The notes under the pieces are model-generated. The model worked only from the letters and a program-made list of their open reading frames with translations, did not search any database and was not told where the DNA came from. Both the position numbers and the translations under genes were made by a program. Below, piece after piece: positions 1 to 6,954 of a stretch of 15,321 nucleotides of DNA. The first letter of the stretch is position 1. Each line of letters begins with the position of its first letter. This stretch comes from RPQJ01 sp031404015 (GTDB taxonomy: Bacteria; Pseudomonadota; Gammaproteobacteria; Steroidobacterales; Steroidobacteraceae): assembly GCA_031404015.1 (NCBI GenBank), contig JANNGT010000266.1, forward strand, positions 1 to 15,321, written 5' to 3'.

Positions 1-56
1 CGTACCTGGCGACGCCGCACTCGGGCAGCAACAACCGCAAGGACCCGGCGCCCTGA
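1..56 (+). CDS. C-terminal end of an unidentified protein (partial)
   Basis: Only the last 17 codons of this gene are in the window. In the frame beginning at base 3 the peptide reads YLATPHSGSNNRKDPAP and ends at TGA 54-56. That stop overlaps the ATG of the next gene (TGATG), the classic arrangement for translational coupling, and this is the main reason to believe the frame is real. The tail is polar and proline-ended, with no recognisable motif. Family and function cannot be stated. It probably belongs to the same transcription unit as the small membrane protein and the DUF4198 protein that follow. Confidence 0.5.
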   Translation, partial: YLATPHSGSNNRKDPAP

Positions 57-406
57 TGGCCACGAGCCAGATGCTTGCCTGGCTGGTCGCCGCGATGATC
101 GTGGCGGGGGGTGTCGGCGCCTACGTGCGCCGGCACGACCCGCCGGACCAGACGCCGCCGCCTGGTACGGCGCAACGGATCACTGACGTATCCAACGGGC
201 AGCTGCAAACGGCTACGATGATCCAGCCGGCGAGCGAGCCGCCCGTTGAAATATCAATGGCAAGCGACACAACGGACTTGTTGCGACCGGTGGACGACGT
301 CGAGCGCCTGCTCGACGAGCTCGACGCGGATCTGGGGGGCGAGGCCACGCCCGTGGACCGCGCGGCGTTGGCGGAAGTCCTGGATTCCACTGCGACAGGA
401 GATTGA
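56..406 (+). CDS. Small single-pass membrane protein, uncharacterised
   Basis: A 116-residue protein I do not recognise. Residues about 7-23 (LAWLVAAMIVAGGVGAY) form one hydrophobic segment followed by RRH, consistent with an N-terminal signal anchor. The rest is a proline- and threonine-rich linker (about 28-66) and an acidic C-terminal part rich in Asp, Glu and Leu (about 70-112) that could form short helices. No catalytic motif or cysteine pair is visible. There is no clear Shine-Dalgarno sequence before the ATG. The start overlaps the stop of the preceding gene (TGATG), so translation is probably coupled. It ends 2 bases before the ATG of the DUF4198 gene, and the next ribosome binding site lies inside its last codons. 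A role as accessory protein to its neighbours is inference from position only. Confidence 0.6.
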   Translation: MATSQMLAWLVAAMIVAGGVGAYVRRHDPPDQTPPPGTAQRITDVSNGQLQTATMIQPASEPPVEISMASDTTDLLRPVDDVERLLDELDADLGGEATPVDRAALAEVLDSTATGD

Positions 407-408
407 TC

Positions 409-1293
409 ATGGAGCGACAGTCATTGCGACGAGCGCCGGCCACGTGCCATGCGTTGGCTCTCGCCAGTGTGATAGTGGCAATGCCGGCGACCGCGCACGA
501 GTTCTGGCTCGAACCCGCGCAATTCGCGGTCGTTCCGGGCACGCCGGTGGCGGTCAGCGTCTGTGTCGGCGACGGCAACTCGACACAGGTACTGCCGCGC
601 GACGACAGCCGCATCGAGCAGTTCGTCGCCTGGGGTCCTGCAGGTCCGCGCGACGTCGTCGGGCGCGACGGGGCGAATCCGGCGGGATTCGTCCGGATCG
701 ACGACGCGGGCACGCACGTGATCGTGTACCGCAGCAATCGCGCGTTCACGGCGCAGGCCGATACCGCATTCGTGGCTTACCTGCACGAGGACGGGCTCGA
801 GTCCATCCTGCCGCTGCGTGCACAACAGGACCAGCCCGAGCGGCAGGTCCGCGAGTCTTACTCGCGCTATGCGAAGGCGCTGGTGCGAGCGGGTGCGGGC
901 GGCGCGATCGTCGATCGCCCGGTCGGGCTGGCGCTCGAACTGGTCACGCAGTCCGACCTGTCAAAGGTCGCTGGAACTGGCGCGGTGACCTTTCAATTGT
1001 TGTACCAGGGGCAACCGCTGGCGGGTGCATTGCTCAAGGCGATGTGGCTGGGCGGGCCGACTGCCGAACGCGCAGCGCGCTCGGATGCGGACGGGCGCGC
1101 AAGCTTCAGCCTCGACCAGCCAGGGCCATGGCGCATCTCGGCGGTACACATGACACGTCCGCCGGCCGGCGTCGACGCCGAATGGGACAGCCTGTGGGCG
1201 TCGCTGACGTTCGAGCTGGACGGCGACCGTGGAGCGACCATGCCCAGGCATGACCGCCCCACCTGCCAACAAAGGCTACTCGCGGACGGATGA
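409..1293 (+). CDS. Secreted DUF4198 family protein
   Basis: A 294-residue exported protein of the DUF4198 family, which is found near metal-uptake genes and resembles periplasmic components linked to nickel or cobalt uptake. ATG 409 is chosen over the in-frame TTG at 403 because AGGAG at 397-401 sits 7 bases upstream. Residues 1-29 are a signal peptide ending in PATA. The mature protein would start with HEFWLEP, the typical start of the family, and so with a histidine that could bind metal. Further family-like stretches are LYQGQPLAGALLKA (about residues 200-213), a DADGRASFSL stretch and a final WDSLWASLTFEL. The fold is probably beta-sandwich. It is the last gene of a coupled plus-strand unit and converges on the gene ending at 1307. 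The substrate is unknown, and metal binding is inferred, not shown. Confidence 0.85.
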   Translation: MERQSLRRAPATCHALALASVIVAMPATAHEFWLEPAQFAVVPGTPVAVSVCVGDGNSTQVLPRDDSRIEQFVAWGPAGPRDVVGRDGANPAGFVRIDDAGTHVIVYRSNRAFTAQADTAFVAYLHEDGLESILPLRAQQDQPERQVRESYSRYAKALVRAGAGGAIVDRPVGLALELVTQSDLSKVAGTGAVTFQLLYQGQPLAGALLKAMWLGGPTAERAARSDADGRASFSLDQPGPWRISAVHMTRPPAGVDAEWDSLWASLTFELDGDRGATMPRHDRPTCQQRLLADG

Positions 1294-1301
1294 CCGCCCG
1301 T

Positions 1302-1322
1302 GCCGGCTAGCTCGAGGCCGGC
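1302..1322. other. Inverted repeat at a convergent gene junction
   Basis: GCCGGC at 1302-1307 pairs with GCCGGC at 1317-1322 around a 9-base loop. It lies in the 13-base gap between the convergent DUF4198 gene and the 343-residue membrane protein gene and includes the latter's stop codon. It could end transcription from both sides, but there is no T-tract on either strand and each half is itself palindromic, so this is a weak call. Confidence 0.25.
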
Positions 1323-2338
1323 TGCACCGGAGCAGGGGCCGCTTCGTGCACGTCTAGGTCGAAGGGCCGCTCGCGCGGCGGCACGAACTGCTTCGGGAAC
1401 CACACGAACGACAAGCGCATGATGCGCGCAACACCGGGAATGTCGTCGATGCGCGTCAGGTAGATGCCGAAGCGGTTGCCGCTCGGCAGCAGCGTGTTGT
1501 CGGAGAACGGGAACGAGTACGGCGACAGCGTGAACTCGATCGGCGGTGTGTGCGCCTGCGATTCGCCGTCCGCGCCGAGCAGTACCGAATAAATGCCCAC
1601 GGTCTGCGCGGCCCAGCTGACCGCACGCACATTGATCTGCAGCCGGTCCTTGCCGTCGGGCGAGACGATCTGCAGCGGCGCGCCAAGCGCCGTGCTCGAG
1701 CAATTCAGCGCGGTCGAGCCTGTTGCGGGCGAGCCCGCTGCACTCTCGGGGACCGCGCACGAAAGCAGTTTGTCCGCCGGCTCGGTGCCATCGGAGTTGA
1801 GCGAAATCTCCTGGAACGCAGGCTTGCTGCCTAAGGTCGTCGACGCAGACGACAGCAGCGGCGCCAGCTGCCGCGAGATCACGCGGCGCGACGTGCTGCG
1901 CAGACGGGCACGCGCTTCCTCGGTCTGGCCCGGCAGCGTATCGACGTAGCGGAGCAGCGGCCCCAGTTCGAAATGCTCGTGGAAGTTGAGCGCGAGCAAT
2001 TCGGCGAGCAACGCGAGCCGCTGCGCGCGCGGCAAGTCGGTGTTGGTGCCCGCGGCGACCTGCTCGGTTTCACTCTGCAGCAGCGGACCGACGAGTTCGC
2101 GGAACATTGCCGAGCGCAGGTTGGTCTCGGATTCCTCGCGCTGGTTGCGCAGCGACTGCGAGTTGTTCTTGTTGGCGATCGCGATCTCACGCTCCTTGAG
2201 CGTGTTGGTCGCGTACAGGCCAACGATCGTCGCCGCTACCGTCAGCAACGGAATTGCGAGTGAGTTGACGATGTTCGCCGCGAACTTGGCGTTCTCGCGC
2301 CAGTCACGGCGGGGCGGCTTGTCGTGCCCGTCAGTCAT
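1307..2338 (-). CDS. Uncharacterised single-pass membrane protein with coiled coil
   Basis: A 343-residue protein I cannot assign to a family. A short basic cytoplasmic N-terminus (MTDGHDKPPRRDW) is followed by one membrane segment at about residues 22-43 (IVNSLAIPLLTVAATIVGLY). Residues about 46-80 are highly charged with a heptad-like pattern and probably form a coiled coil. An alpha-helical stretch follows to about residue 155. The C-terminal half is richer in Gly, Ser, Thr and aromatics and looks like a beta domain, with two cysteines in the region about 190-212. It ends in a Pro/Ala-rich tail. It starts 17 bases after the stop of the small secreted protein, with no good Shine-Dalgarno sequence, so it is likely the last gene of an IF-1-led operon. 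An envelope role is inferred from topology only. Confidence 0.75.
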   Translation of the reverse strand: MTDGHDKPPRRDWRENAKFAANIVNSLAIPLLTVAATIVGLYATNTLKEREIAIANKNNSQSLRNQREESETNLRSAMFRELVGPLLQSETEQVAAGTNTDLPRAQRLALLAELLALNFHEHFELGPLLRYVDTLPGQTEEARARLRSTSRRVISRQLAPLLSSASTTLGSKPAFQEISLNSDGTEPADKLLSCAVPESAAGSPATGSTALNCSSTALGAPLQIVSPDGKDRLQINVRAVSWAAQTVGIYSVLLGADGESQAHTPPIEFTLSPYSFPFSDNTLLPSGNRFGIYLTRIDDIPGVARIMRLSFVWFPKQFVPPRERPFDLDVHEAAPAPVQPASS

Positions 2339-2355
2339 TCAAGCGAACGCGGGGG

Positions 2356-2637
2356 TCAGCTGCAATCGACGTTGACGGTGACCGGCTCCGACAGGCTCAG
2401 GAATTCCTGCTCGCGCTGGCTGGGCGCCTGGCACTTGGCCGTATAGCGACCGGGCGGCAACTGGAGCTGGTACGCGCCGGGCTTCAGGTCGGCTACCGTC
2501 TTGCCGGTCGCGTCGACCACGATGGCCTTGGCAGCGGCAGGGGTGACCTTGCCGGTGACCACGTCAGCCGCGGCCAGCCCAGGCAGGCTGGCGAGCACGA
2601 GGAGACCGCAGACCGGCTTGAAGAAATTGGTGGACAT
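2356..2637 (-). CDS. Small secreted protein, uncharacterised
   Basis: A 93-residue exported protein. The start at MSTNFFKP is chosen because a signal peptide begins there: residues 1-24 end in LAAADVV, with likely cleavage after an AxA. An upstream in-frame ATG would add a Pro/Arg-rich stretch that overlaps the end of the IF-1 gene. The mature part, about 69 residues, contains VVDATGKTVADLKPGAYQL and PPGRYTAKC. This pattern resembles small beta-sandwich, PEGA-like or carboxypeptidase-regulatory-like domains. Two cysteines (in AKCQAP and the final VDCS) could form a disulfide in the periplasm. It lies 13 bases after the IF-1 gene and 17 bases before the membrane protein gene on the same strand. 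No function is known. The link to a translation factor gene is striking but may be incidental. Confidence 0.7.
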   Translation of the reverse strand: MSTNFFKPVCGLLVLASLPGLAAADVVTGKVTPAAAKAIVVDATGKTVADLKPGAYQLQLPPGRYTAKCQAPSQREQEFLSLSEPVTVNVDCS

Positions 2638-2650
2638 GGTTCGCTCTGGC

Positions 2651-2926
2651 CTAGCGGCGACGGGCGAAATTGCCGCCCGGACGGGCACCGGTCGACGGCG
2701 CGCGCGTGTCTTTCTCGCGGAAGTTGATGCGACCCTTGGTCAGGTCGTACGGGGACATTTCCAGCGTGACCTTGTCGCCGGCGAGGATACGGATGCGGTG
2801 CTTGCGCATCTTGCCGGACAGGTAGGCGGTGATTTCGTGCCCATTTTCGAGGGTCACGAGAAAACGCGTGTCGGGCAGCACCTGGTTGACGGTGCCCTGC
2901 ATGTCGATGAGTTCTTCCTTAGCCAT
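2651..2926 (-). CDS. infA: Translation initiation factor IF-1, variant with C-terminal extension
   Basis: A 91-residue IF-1 homologue. IF-1 binds the 30S A site during initiation and is a single S1/OB-fold protein. Visible hallmarks are MAKEELIDMQGTV at the start, LENGHEITAYLSGKMRKHRIRILAGDKV (about residues 26-53) and SPYDLTKGRINFR (58-70), all very close to E. coli IF-1. The usual protein has about 72 residues. This one continues for about 20 more with a Gly/Arg/Pro-rich tail ending NFARRR. Extended forms of this kind occur as a second infA copy in several beta- and gammaproteobacteria. The Shine-Dalgarno sequence is GGGTGA, a few bases before ATG. It heads an operon with a secreted and a membrane protein and is divergent from an RRM protein gene. 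Whether this is the main or a second IF-1 gene cannot be told here. Confidence 0.92.
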   Translation of the reverse strand: MAKEELIDMQGTVNQVLPDTRFLVTLENGHEITAYLSGKMRKHRIRILAGDKVTLEMSPYDLTKGRINFREKDTRAPSTGARPGGNFARRR

Positions 2927-3285
2927 TCATTCACCCGGTACTGCCGGTTCGGCAGCTGACCCCCTAAGATACAGCAACCCCATGATCCACGTCGGCAAAT
3001 AAACCGACCTGCCGCCAGAAATGGGCGTATAGTGCGCCGCGGGTAGTCTCCCTTCTACTTTCTGTTTGGTCAGCCCGCGCGATCCCTCGCGCAGACCGGA
3101 CCAGCGCTTAGCCGAAGAGTTTCCGATCCACGTGGCACCGTTGCCACGCGACTGCGATCGCCCCGCCTCTGGCGGGAGCTCTTCCAGCCGCGCTGCCTCA
3201 TGCCTTGCGTTTCCCGTCCCCAAGCCGCTCCAGCTCGTCGTTTCGATGGGCACGGCCGAACGGACTTTTTGTCAGTGAGTATCAA
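2927..3285. promoter_or_regulatory. Divergent intergenic region between infA and the RRM gene, with structured leaders
   Basis: This 359-base stretch has no convincing gene. On the infA side, CTGCCG-GTT-CGGCAG forms a 6-bp hairpin at 2941-2955, just before the ribosome binding site. On the RRM side there is a run of short perfect hairpins: GCGCGA/TCGCGC at 3077-3092, CGTGGCA/TGCCACG at 3131-3148 and CCCGCC/GGCGGG at 3162-3176. They precede a pyrimidine-rich, less GC-rich approach to the RRM start, with a T5 run near 3270 and GTGAG as a weak Shine-Dalgarno sequence. Long structured leaders are typical of cold-shock-type mRNAs. Such control here is inference. No known riboswitch or protein leader was recognised. 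Confidence 0.5.
3028..3033 (+). promoter_or_regulatory. Possible -10 box for the RRM gene
   Basis: TATAGT matches the sigma-70 -10 consensus at five of six positions and stands out in GC-rich DNA. The matching -35 region is poor (CCGACC with an 18-base gap). If used, it would give a leader of about 245 bases carrying the three hairpins. Confidence 0.3.
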
Positions 3286-3552
3286 ATGTCCAAGATTTAT
3301 GTCGGTAACCTGCCTTTTTCCGCCACCGAAGACGCCGTCCGTGAGCTGTTCTCAGCCCATGGCACCGTCGATTCGGTTGCCCTGATCAACGACCGTGACA
3401 CGGGCCAACCCCGTGGCTTTGGCTTCGTCGAAATGACCTCGAACAGCGAGGCCGCCAAGGCGATCCAGACGCTGAACGGCTTCCAGATGGGCGGCCGCGC
3501 CCTCAAGGTGAACGAAGCCCAGGCGAAGACGGAACGTCCGCGCCGCTGGTAA
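3286..3552 (+). CDS. Single-RRM RNA-binding protein
   Basis: An 88-residue protein made of one RNA recognition motif. RNP2 is IYVGNL (residues 4-9) and RNP1 is RGFGFVEM (43-50), with the aromatic residues that stack on RNA bases in place. The end of the domain is GGRALKVNEAQ, followed by a short basic tail (KTERPRRW). It resembles bacterial and cyanobacterial Rbp-type proteins, many of which respond to cold or stress and bind RNA in the cytoplasm. ATG 3286 is chosen because the domain begins right after it; the upstream in-frame extension is Ser/Arg-rich and unconvincing. The gene is divergent from the IF-1 gene and followed by a strong terminator, so it is probably transcribed alone from a long leader. 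The RNA target is unknown. Confidence 0.92.
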   Translation: MSKIYVGNLPFSATEDAVRELFSAHGTVDSVALINDRDTGQPRGFGFVEMTSNSEAAKAIQTLNGFQMGGRALKVNEAQAKTERPRRW

Positions 3553-3617
3553 GCGTTCAGGCGGATCCTGACCGGTCGGCAGCCTAACCGCAGCCGACTG
3601 GAACGGGGATGCAGCAG

Positions 3618-3640
3618 ACGGCTCCTTCGGGAGCCGTTTT
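3618..3640 (+). terminator. Rho-independent terminator of the RRM gene
   Basis: ACGGCTCC at 3618-3625 pairs perfectly with GGAGCCGT at 3630-3637 around a TTCG tetraloop, one of the most stable RNA loops. The T-tract TTTT at 3637-3640 follows. It lies 65 bases after the RRM stop. The other strand lacks a T-tract, so it should work mainly for plus-strand transcripts. Confidence 0.9.
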
Positions 3641-3662
3641 GCTTTGCGGGGTGCGACTGGCC

Positions 3663-6257
3663 TCAGGCCGGTTCTTCGTTGCGCGGCGGCACTGGCGAGA
3701 AATAGCCGATGGCGAGCAGCAGCACGCCCACGCCGAGGAAGGCCACGATTCGCTCTATTCCAGAAAGCGCGGACAAGTCGAACAGAAACAGCTTCAGCAC
3801 CACGACGCCCAGCAGCAGGCCGCCGGCGAGCCACAGTGGGCGCAAGGCGCGACGAGTGGCATAGACCATGCCGACGACCGCGAGCACAGTCCAGAACACC
3901 GTCAGGGCACTCTGCACCGTGTCCGATTGCAGCATGGTGCCGCCGTAGGGCGTGCCGGCCCAATGATGCAGGGTGCGCAAGAGTGCCGCATTGGCAGCGG
4001 CGAACGCGGCGAGGCCGATGGCACCGGTCACGTACGCCAAGTCCGCAGGCGATTGCGACGAGAAATTTCCAAGGTGACGACGCCACTGCGCGAGGCTGTA
4101 CAGTGCCCAGAGGCACGCGAGATCGAGCGGGTTCAGGACCGGCACGTACGGCAGGCTGGTCTGGCCGTCGCTCACGACGTTTACGACGAAGATGCCGCAC
4201 CACGCAACCACGGCGAAGACCGGGGCCGACCATCGATGACAGCGAACATGTCGGGCCAGCGCATGCTCGGGCGTGACTTCTGCCGCGCGCAGGAGCACGA
4301 CCAGCACCAGCGCAGGAAGTGCCAGGCGCACCGCGGCCTGCCATGCGGCGGGCAGCGCGATGAATTGAGCGACCACCCACTGCGCCTCGACCGTCAGTAG
4401 CGTCACGCCCAGGACCAGCGCGAGAAGGTGCAGCACCGGCTCGATCGCGGCCATGCCCTTGCCGTCCTGCGCGTGCCGATGCAGGAACCACACGAGGAAA
4501 CCGCAGGCGAGCGGCCATGCCAGCCAACCGCCGTGGGCAGCAGGGTGTGCCGCGCTCGAGATCGCCTGCAATGCGGCCAGCACGCCGAGCACCGGGAGCA
4601 GGGCCACCGCAGGCCACCGTGCCACGGCCCAATCGAGCCGGTTGCGTAACCACAAGGAGAATGCCGCGATCGCGGTCGCCGCGCCGATGAGCGCGGTCAG
4701 TTCAAGCCGCGGCGGCACGAACGCGCGGATCTCGGCGGCCGAACCTGCGACGAGCCAACCCATGCCCACGCCGAACAACGCGACGGACGCGAAGCGCTGC
4801 CAACCCCCGTCTGCGGCGTCGACGTGCGACAGCTGCCGCGCGGCAAAGATCGCCGCGAGCGCGAGCAAGGCGTAGCCCAGGCAGTTGCTGTTCAGCACCG
4901 GCAGGGCGCTTGCGACATCGAAGTCGTTCCGCAGCACGAATGCCGCGCCGGCCAACCCCTGCAAGGCCACGCCGAACGCCTGGCCCAGCGCCCGCTGCTG
5001 GCGCACGGAAACCCATACGATCGCTGCGCCTTCGAGGGCCCACAACGCGGAGGTGGTCTGCGCGTCGAAATAGAGCGGGATCGCAAGCGTCGCGAATGTG
5101 ACGCCGATCGCGAGGAACGCCTCGCCGAGCAGCCGCAGGCTCGGCACGATGCTGCGTCGAAGCAGCAGCGCGGCGAGGGCCGCGTAGAGCACCGCGAGTC
5201 CCGCGGCGAACACGGCCAGCCCGTGCTCGGTTTCGCGCAACAGCATGCCCTGCAAGCCGAACACCACGAGCGGTGTGCCGAAAACGATCGTGCCGTCGAC
5301 GTAGTGCTTGAGCTCGATCGAGCGGTGACGCGCGTACAGCACGGCAATCCCAAGGTACAGCGCGAAGAAGATCCACAGGAACGGGCCCGTGCTCCACAGT
5401 TGCGCTGGCGAGTACGCACTTTCGAGGGCGAGGAGTTGCAGACCGAACGTGAACACGAAGCCAAGCAGGTTCAATGGGCGCCAGGTTTTCGCGAATGCCA
5501 GTCCGAGCACGCCGAGGTTAAGCACCACGTAGTACGCGAGCAGCATCGAGTAGTTGCCGCCGCCCGTGGAGGTCAGGACGGGTGCGAGGAATCCACCGAG
5601 CGCGCCGAGCACGGCGAGCGCCAAGGCGTCCTGCAGCACCGCGAGCACACCGGCCGCAGCGACGATCGCCAGCATGAGACCGAGCGCGACCGGCATCGGC
5701 AACAGGCCGTAGAGACGGAAGGCGGCGTAAATCGTGATGTAGAAAATGCCGATGCCGCCGCCCTGCAGCGACAGCGCATAGCCGGCACGCTTGCGGCGCA
5801 GGCGCCAGCCGAGGCCTACCAGCGCGAGGCCACCGACCGCGGCGGCGGCGAGTCGCGTTTCGATCGGAAACGTGACGCGTTCGGCCACCCACTTCAGCAG
5901 GAAAGCGACCCCGAAGAACAGCACGAGTACACCCGTGCGCACTAGCGTGTTGGCGCCGAGCAGCTTCTGTACGAGCCCAGGCGCACGTGCCTCTCGCGGG
6001 GCCGGGGGTGGGATCGGCTTTGGAAGTGGCGGTTCGGCGCGTCGGAGCGGAGGGGGCGTGGCTTCGACCGATGGTGCGATTTCGGGCCGCGGCGGGTCCT
6101 GGCGGTGCTTGCGTGCCTCCGCCTCGACGGCCTCCACCCGACGCTGCAAGCCCTCGATGCGATTGAGCAACCGCAGCACGTGCTCGTCCGTGCGGCGTTT
6201 CCACCTCGTCCCGGCGACGGCGATCGCACCGAGCGCGAGCCACAACAGAAGTTCCAT
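3663..6257 (-). CDS. DUF2339 family polytopic membrane protein
   Basis: An 864-residue inner-membrane protein of the DUF2339 family (COG5373-type predicted membrane proteins), whose function is not established. The start at MELLLWLALGAI is chosen over an ATG 31 codons upstream because GGAGA lies 5 bases before it and a membrane segment starts at once. Order: one N-terminal membrane segment (2-16); a charged coiled-coil stretch (about 20-60); a proline-rich hinge (about 62-105, with PPRP, TPPP and IPPPAP); then a very long series of hydrophobic segments, more than 20 by eye, to the C-terminus. The last segment is LGVGVLLLAIGYFSP. Family members are usually 800-1000 residues, so it looks complete. 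It is alone on its strand and divergent from hemG. Transport or envelope roles have been guessed for relatives, and nothing here decides it. Confidence 0.9.
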   Translation of the reverse strand: MELLLWLALGAIAVAGTRWKRRTDEHVLRLLNRIEGLQRRVEAVEAEARKHRQDPPRPEIAPSVEATPPPLRRAEPPLPKPIPPPAPREARAPGLVQKLLGANTLVRTGVLVLFFGVAFLLKWVAERVTFPIETRLAAAAVGGLALVGLGWRLRRKRAGYALSLQGGGIGIFYITIYAAFRLYGLLPMPVALGLMLAIVAAAGVLAVLQDALALAVLGALGGFLAPVLTSTGGGNYSMLLAYYVVLNLGVLGLAFAKTWRPLNLLGFVFTFGLQLLALESAYSPAQLWSTGPFLWIFFALYLGIAVLYARHRSIELKHYVDGTIVFGTPLVVFGLQGMLLRETEHGLAVFAAGLAVLYAALAALLLRRSIVPSLRLLGEAFLAIGVTFATLAIPLYFDAQTTSALWALEGAAIVWVSVRQQRALGQAFGVALQGLAGAAFVLRNDFDVASALPVLNSNCLGYALLALAAIFAARQLSHVDAADGGWQRFASVALFGVGMGWLVAGSAAEIRAFVPPRLELTALIGAATAIAAFSLWLRNRLDWAVARWPAVALLPVLGVLAALQAISSAAHPAAHGGWLAWPLACGFLVWFLHRHAQDGKGMAAIEPVLHLLALVLGVTLLTVEAQWVVAQFIALPAAWQAAVRLALPALVLVVLLRAAEVTPEHALARHVRCHRWSAPVFAVVAWCGIFVVNVVSDGQTSLPYVPVLNPLDLACLWALYSLAQWRRHLGNFSSQSPADLAYVTGAIGLAAFAAANAALLRTLHHWAGTPYGGTMLQSDTVQSALTVFWTVLAVVGMVYATRRALRPLWLAGGLLLGVVVLKLFLFDLSALSGIERIVAFLGVGVLLLAIGYFSPVPPRNEEPA

Positions 6258-6367
6258 CGCAATCTCCGATCGCCGCGTCGAGGCGGACTTCGCGCAGCCT
6301 AGCGGTCGTCCGCTCGCCGCGAAAGGCTCGTGTTGATTACCGATCCCCATCCGGCAACCCGCGCCGT

Positions 6368-6373
6368 TAGAAT
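6368..6373 (+). promoter_or_regulatory. Possible -10 box for hemG
   Basis: TAGAAT matches the sigma-70 -10 consensus at five of six positions and lies 35 bases before the hemG start. No good -35 hexamer is found 16-18 bases upstream, so the call is tentative. It sits in the 151-base divergent gap between the DUF2339 gene and hemG. Confidence 0.3.
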
Positions 6374-6408
6374 CGTCCCGCTAATCCAGCTTCAGCGGTG
6401 AACGACGC

Positions 6409-6954
6409 GTGGCTCGAATCCTGTTCCTGCATTACGGTGTGTACGGCCATACCGAGAAAATCAGCGGCGTGCTGCGCGATGAGGTCGTGCGCCTGGGCCA
6501 TGTGGCCGAAGTCCGCGCATTGATCGACGGGCCGCAGGATGCCGCGACGTTCGATGCGATCGTCATTGGCGCGAGCATCCGTCACGGCAAGCACAACCCG
6601 GCGGTCTACGCCTTCATCGACGCGCACCGCGGCTTGCTCGAGGCCCGGCCCAACGCCTTTTTCTCCGTGAGCCTGGTGGCGCGCAAGCCGCACAAGAACA
6701 CGCCGGAGACGAATCCGTACATGCAGAAGTTCCTCGGCCTCACCACTTGGCGGCCGCAGTTGCTCGCCGTGTTCGGCGGCGTGCTCGACTACCAGCGCTA
6801 TGGCCCGTTCGACCGCCACGTGATCCGCTTCATCATGCGCCTGACGGGCGGGCCCACCGACCTGAACACGAATGTCGAGTTCACGCCGTGGGACGCAGTG
6901 CGACGGTTTGCAGGTCGCGTGGTCGAACTGGCCGAGGGCAAGCCCGTTGCGTAA
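6409..6954 (+). CDS. hemG: Protoporphyrinogen IX dehydrogenase (quinone-dependent), HemG
   Basis: A 181-residue flavodoxin-like enzyme that oxidises protoporphyrinogen IX to protoporphyrin IX, the next-to-last step of heme synthesis. It uses FMN and passes electrons to membrane quinones. The start is GTG 6409, followed by ARILFLHYGVYGHTEKI, the flavin phosphate loop region. IVIGASIRHG (residues 51-60) is very close to E. coli HemG. The HemG-specific long insert is present (about 87-113, with SLVARKPHKNTPETNPY and KFLG), as is the FIMRLTGGPTD stretch (141-151). Length matches the E. coli enzyme. The Shine-Dalgarno sequence is weak. The next gene, a four-helix histidine-rich protein, probably starts inside its last codons, which suggests an operon and perhaps a shared membrane electron path. 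The assignment is secure by sequence recall; the physical partnership is inference. Confidence 0.93.
   Translation: MARILFLHYGVYGHTEKISGVLRDEVVRLGHVAEVRALIDGPQDAATFDAIVIGASIRHGKHNPAVYAFIDAHRGLLEARPNAFFSVSLVARKPHKNTPETNPYMQKFLGLTTWRPQLLAVFGGVLDYQRYGPFDRHVIRFIMRLTGGPTDLNTNVEFTPWDAVRRFAGRVVELAEGKPVA

Noticed and set aside
246..1253. Open frame of 335 codons on the plus strand overlapping the first two genes
   Set aside because: The DUF4198 frame has a signal peptide, family motifs and a ribosome binding site. This one is Arg/Gly-rich with no domain.
3352..4653. Open frame of 433 codons on the minus strand running from the DUF2339 gene into the RRM gene
   Set aside because: It crosses a strong terminator and overlaps two real genes, and its Arg/Ala-rich product is typical of a shadow frame.
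4824..5945. Open frame of 373 codons on the plus strand inside the DUF2339 gene
   Set aside because: The Glu/Arg/Gln-rich product is the complement of a hydrophobic membrane protein read in a shadow frame.
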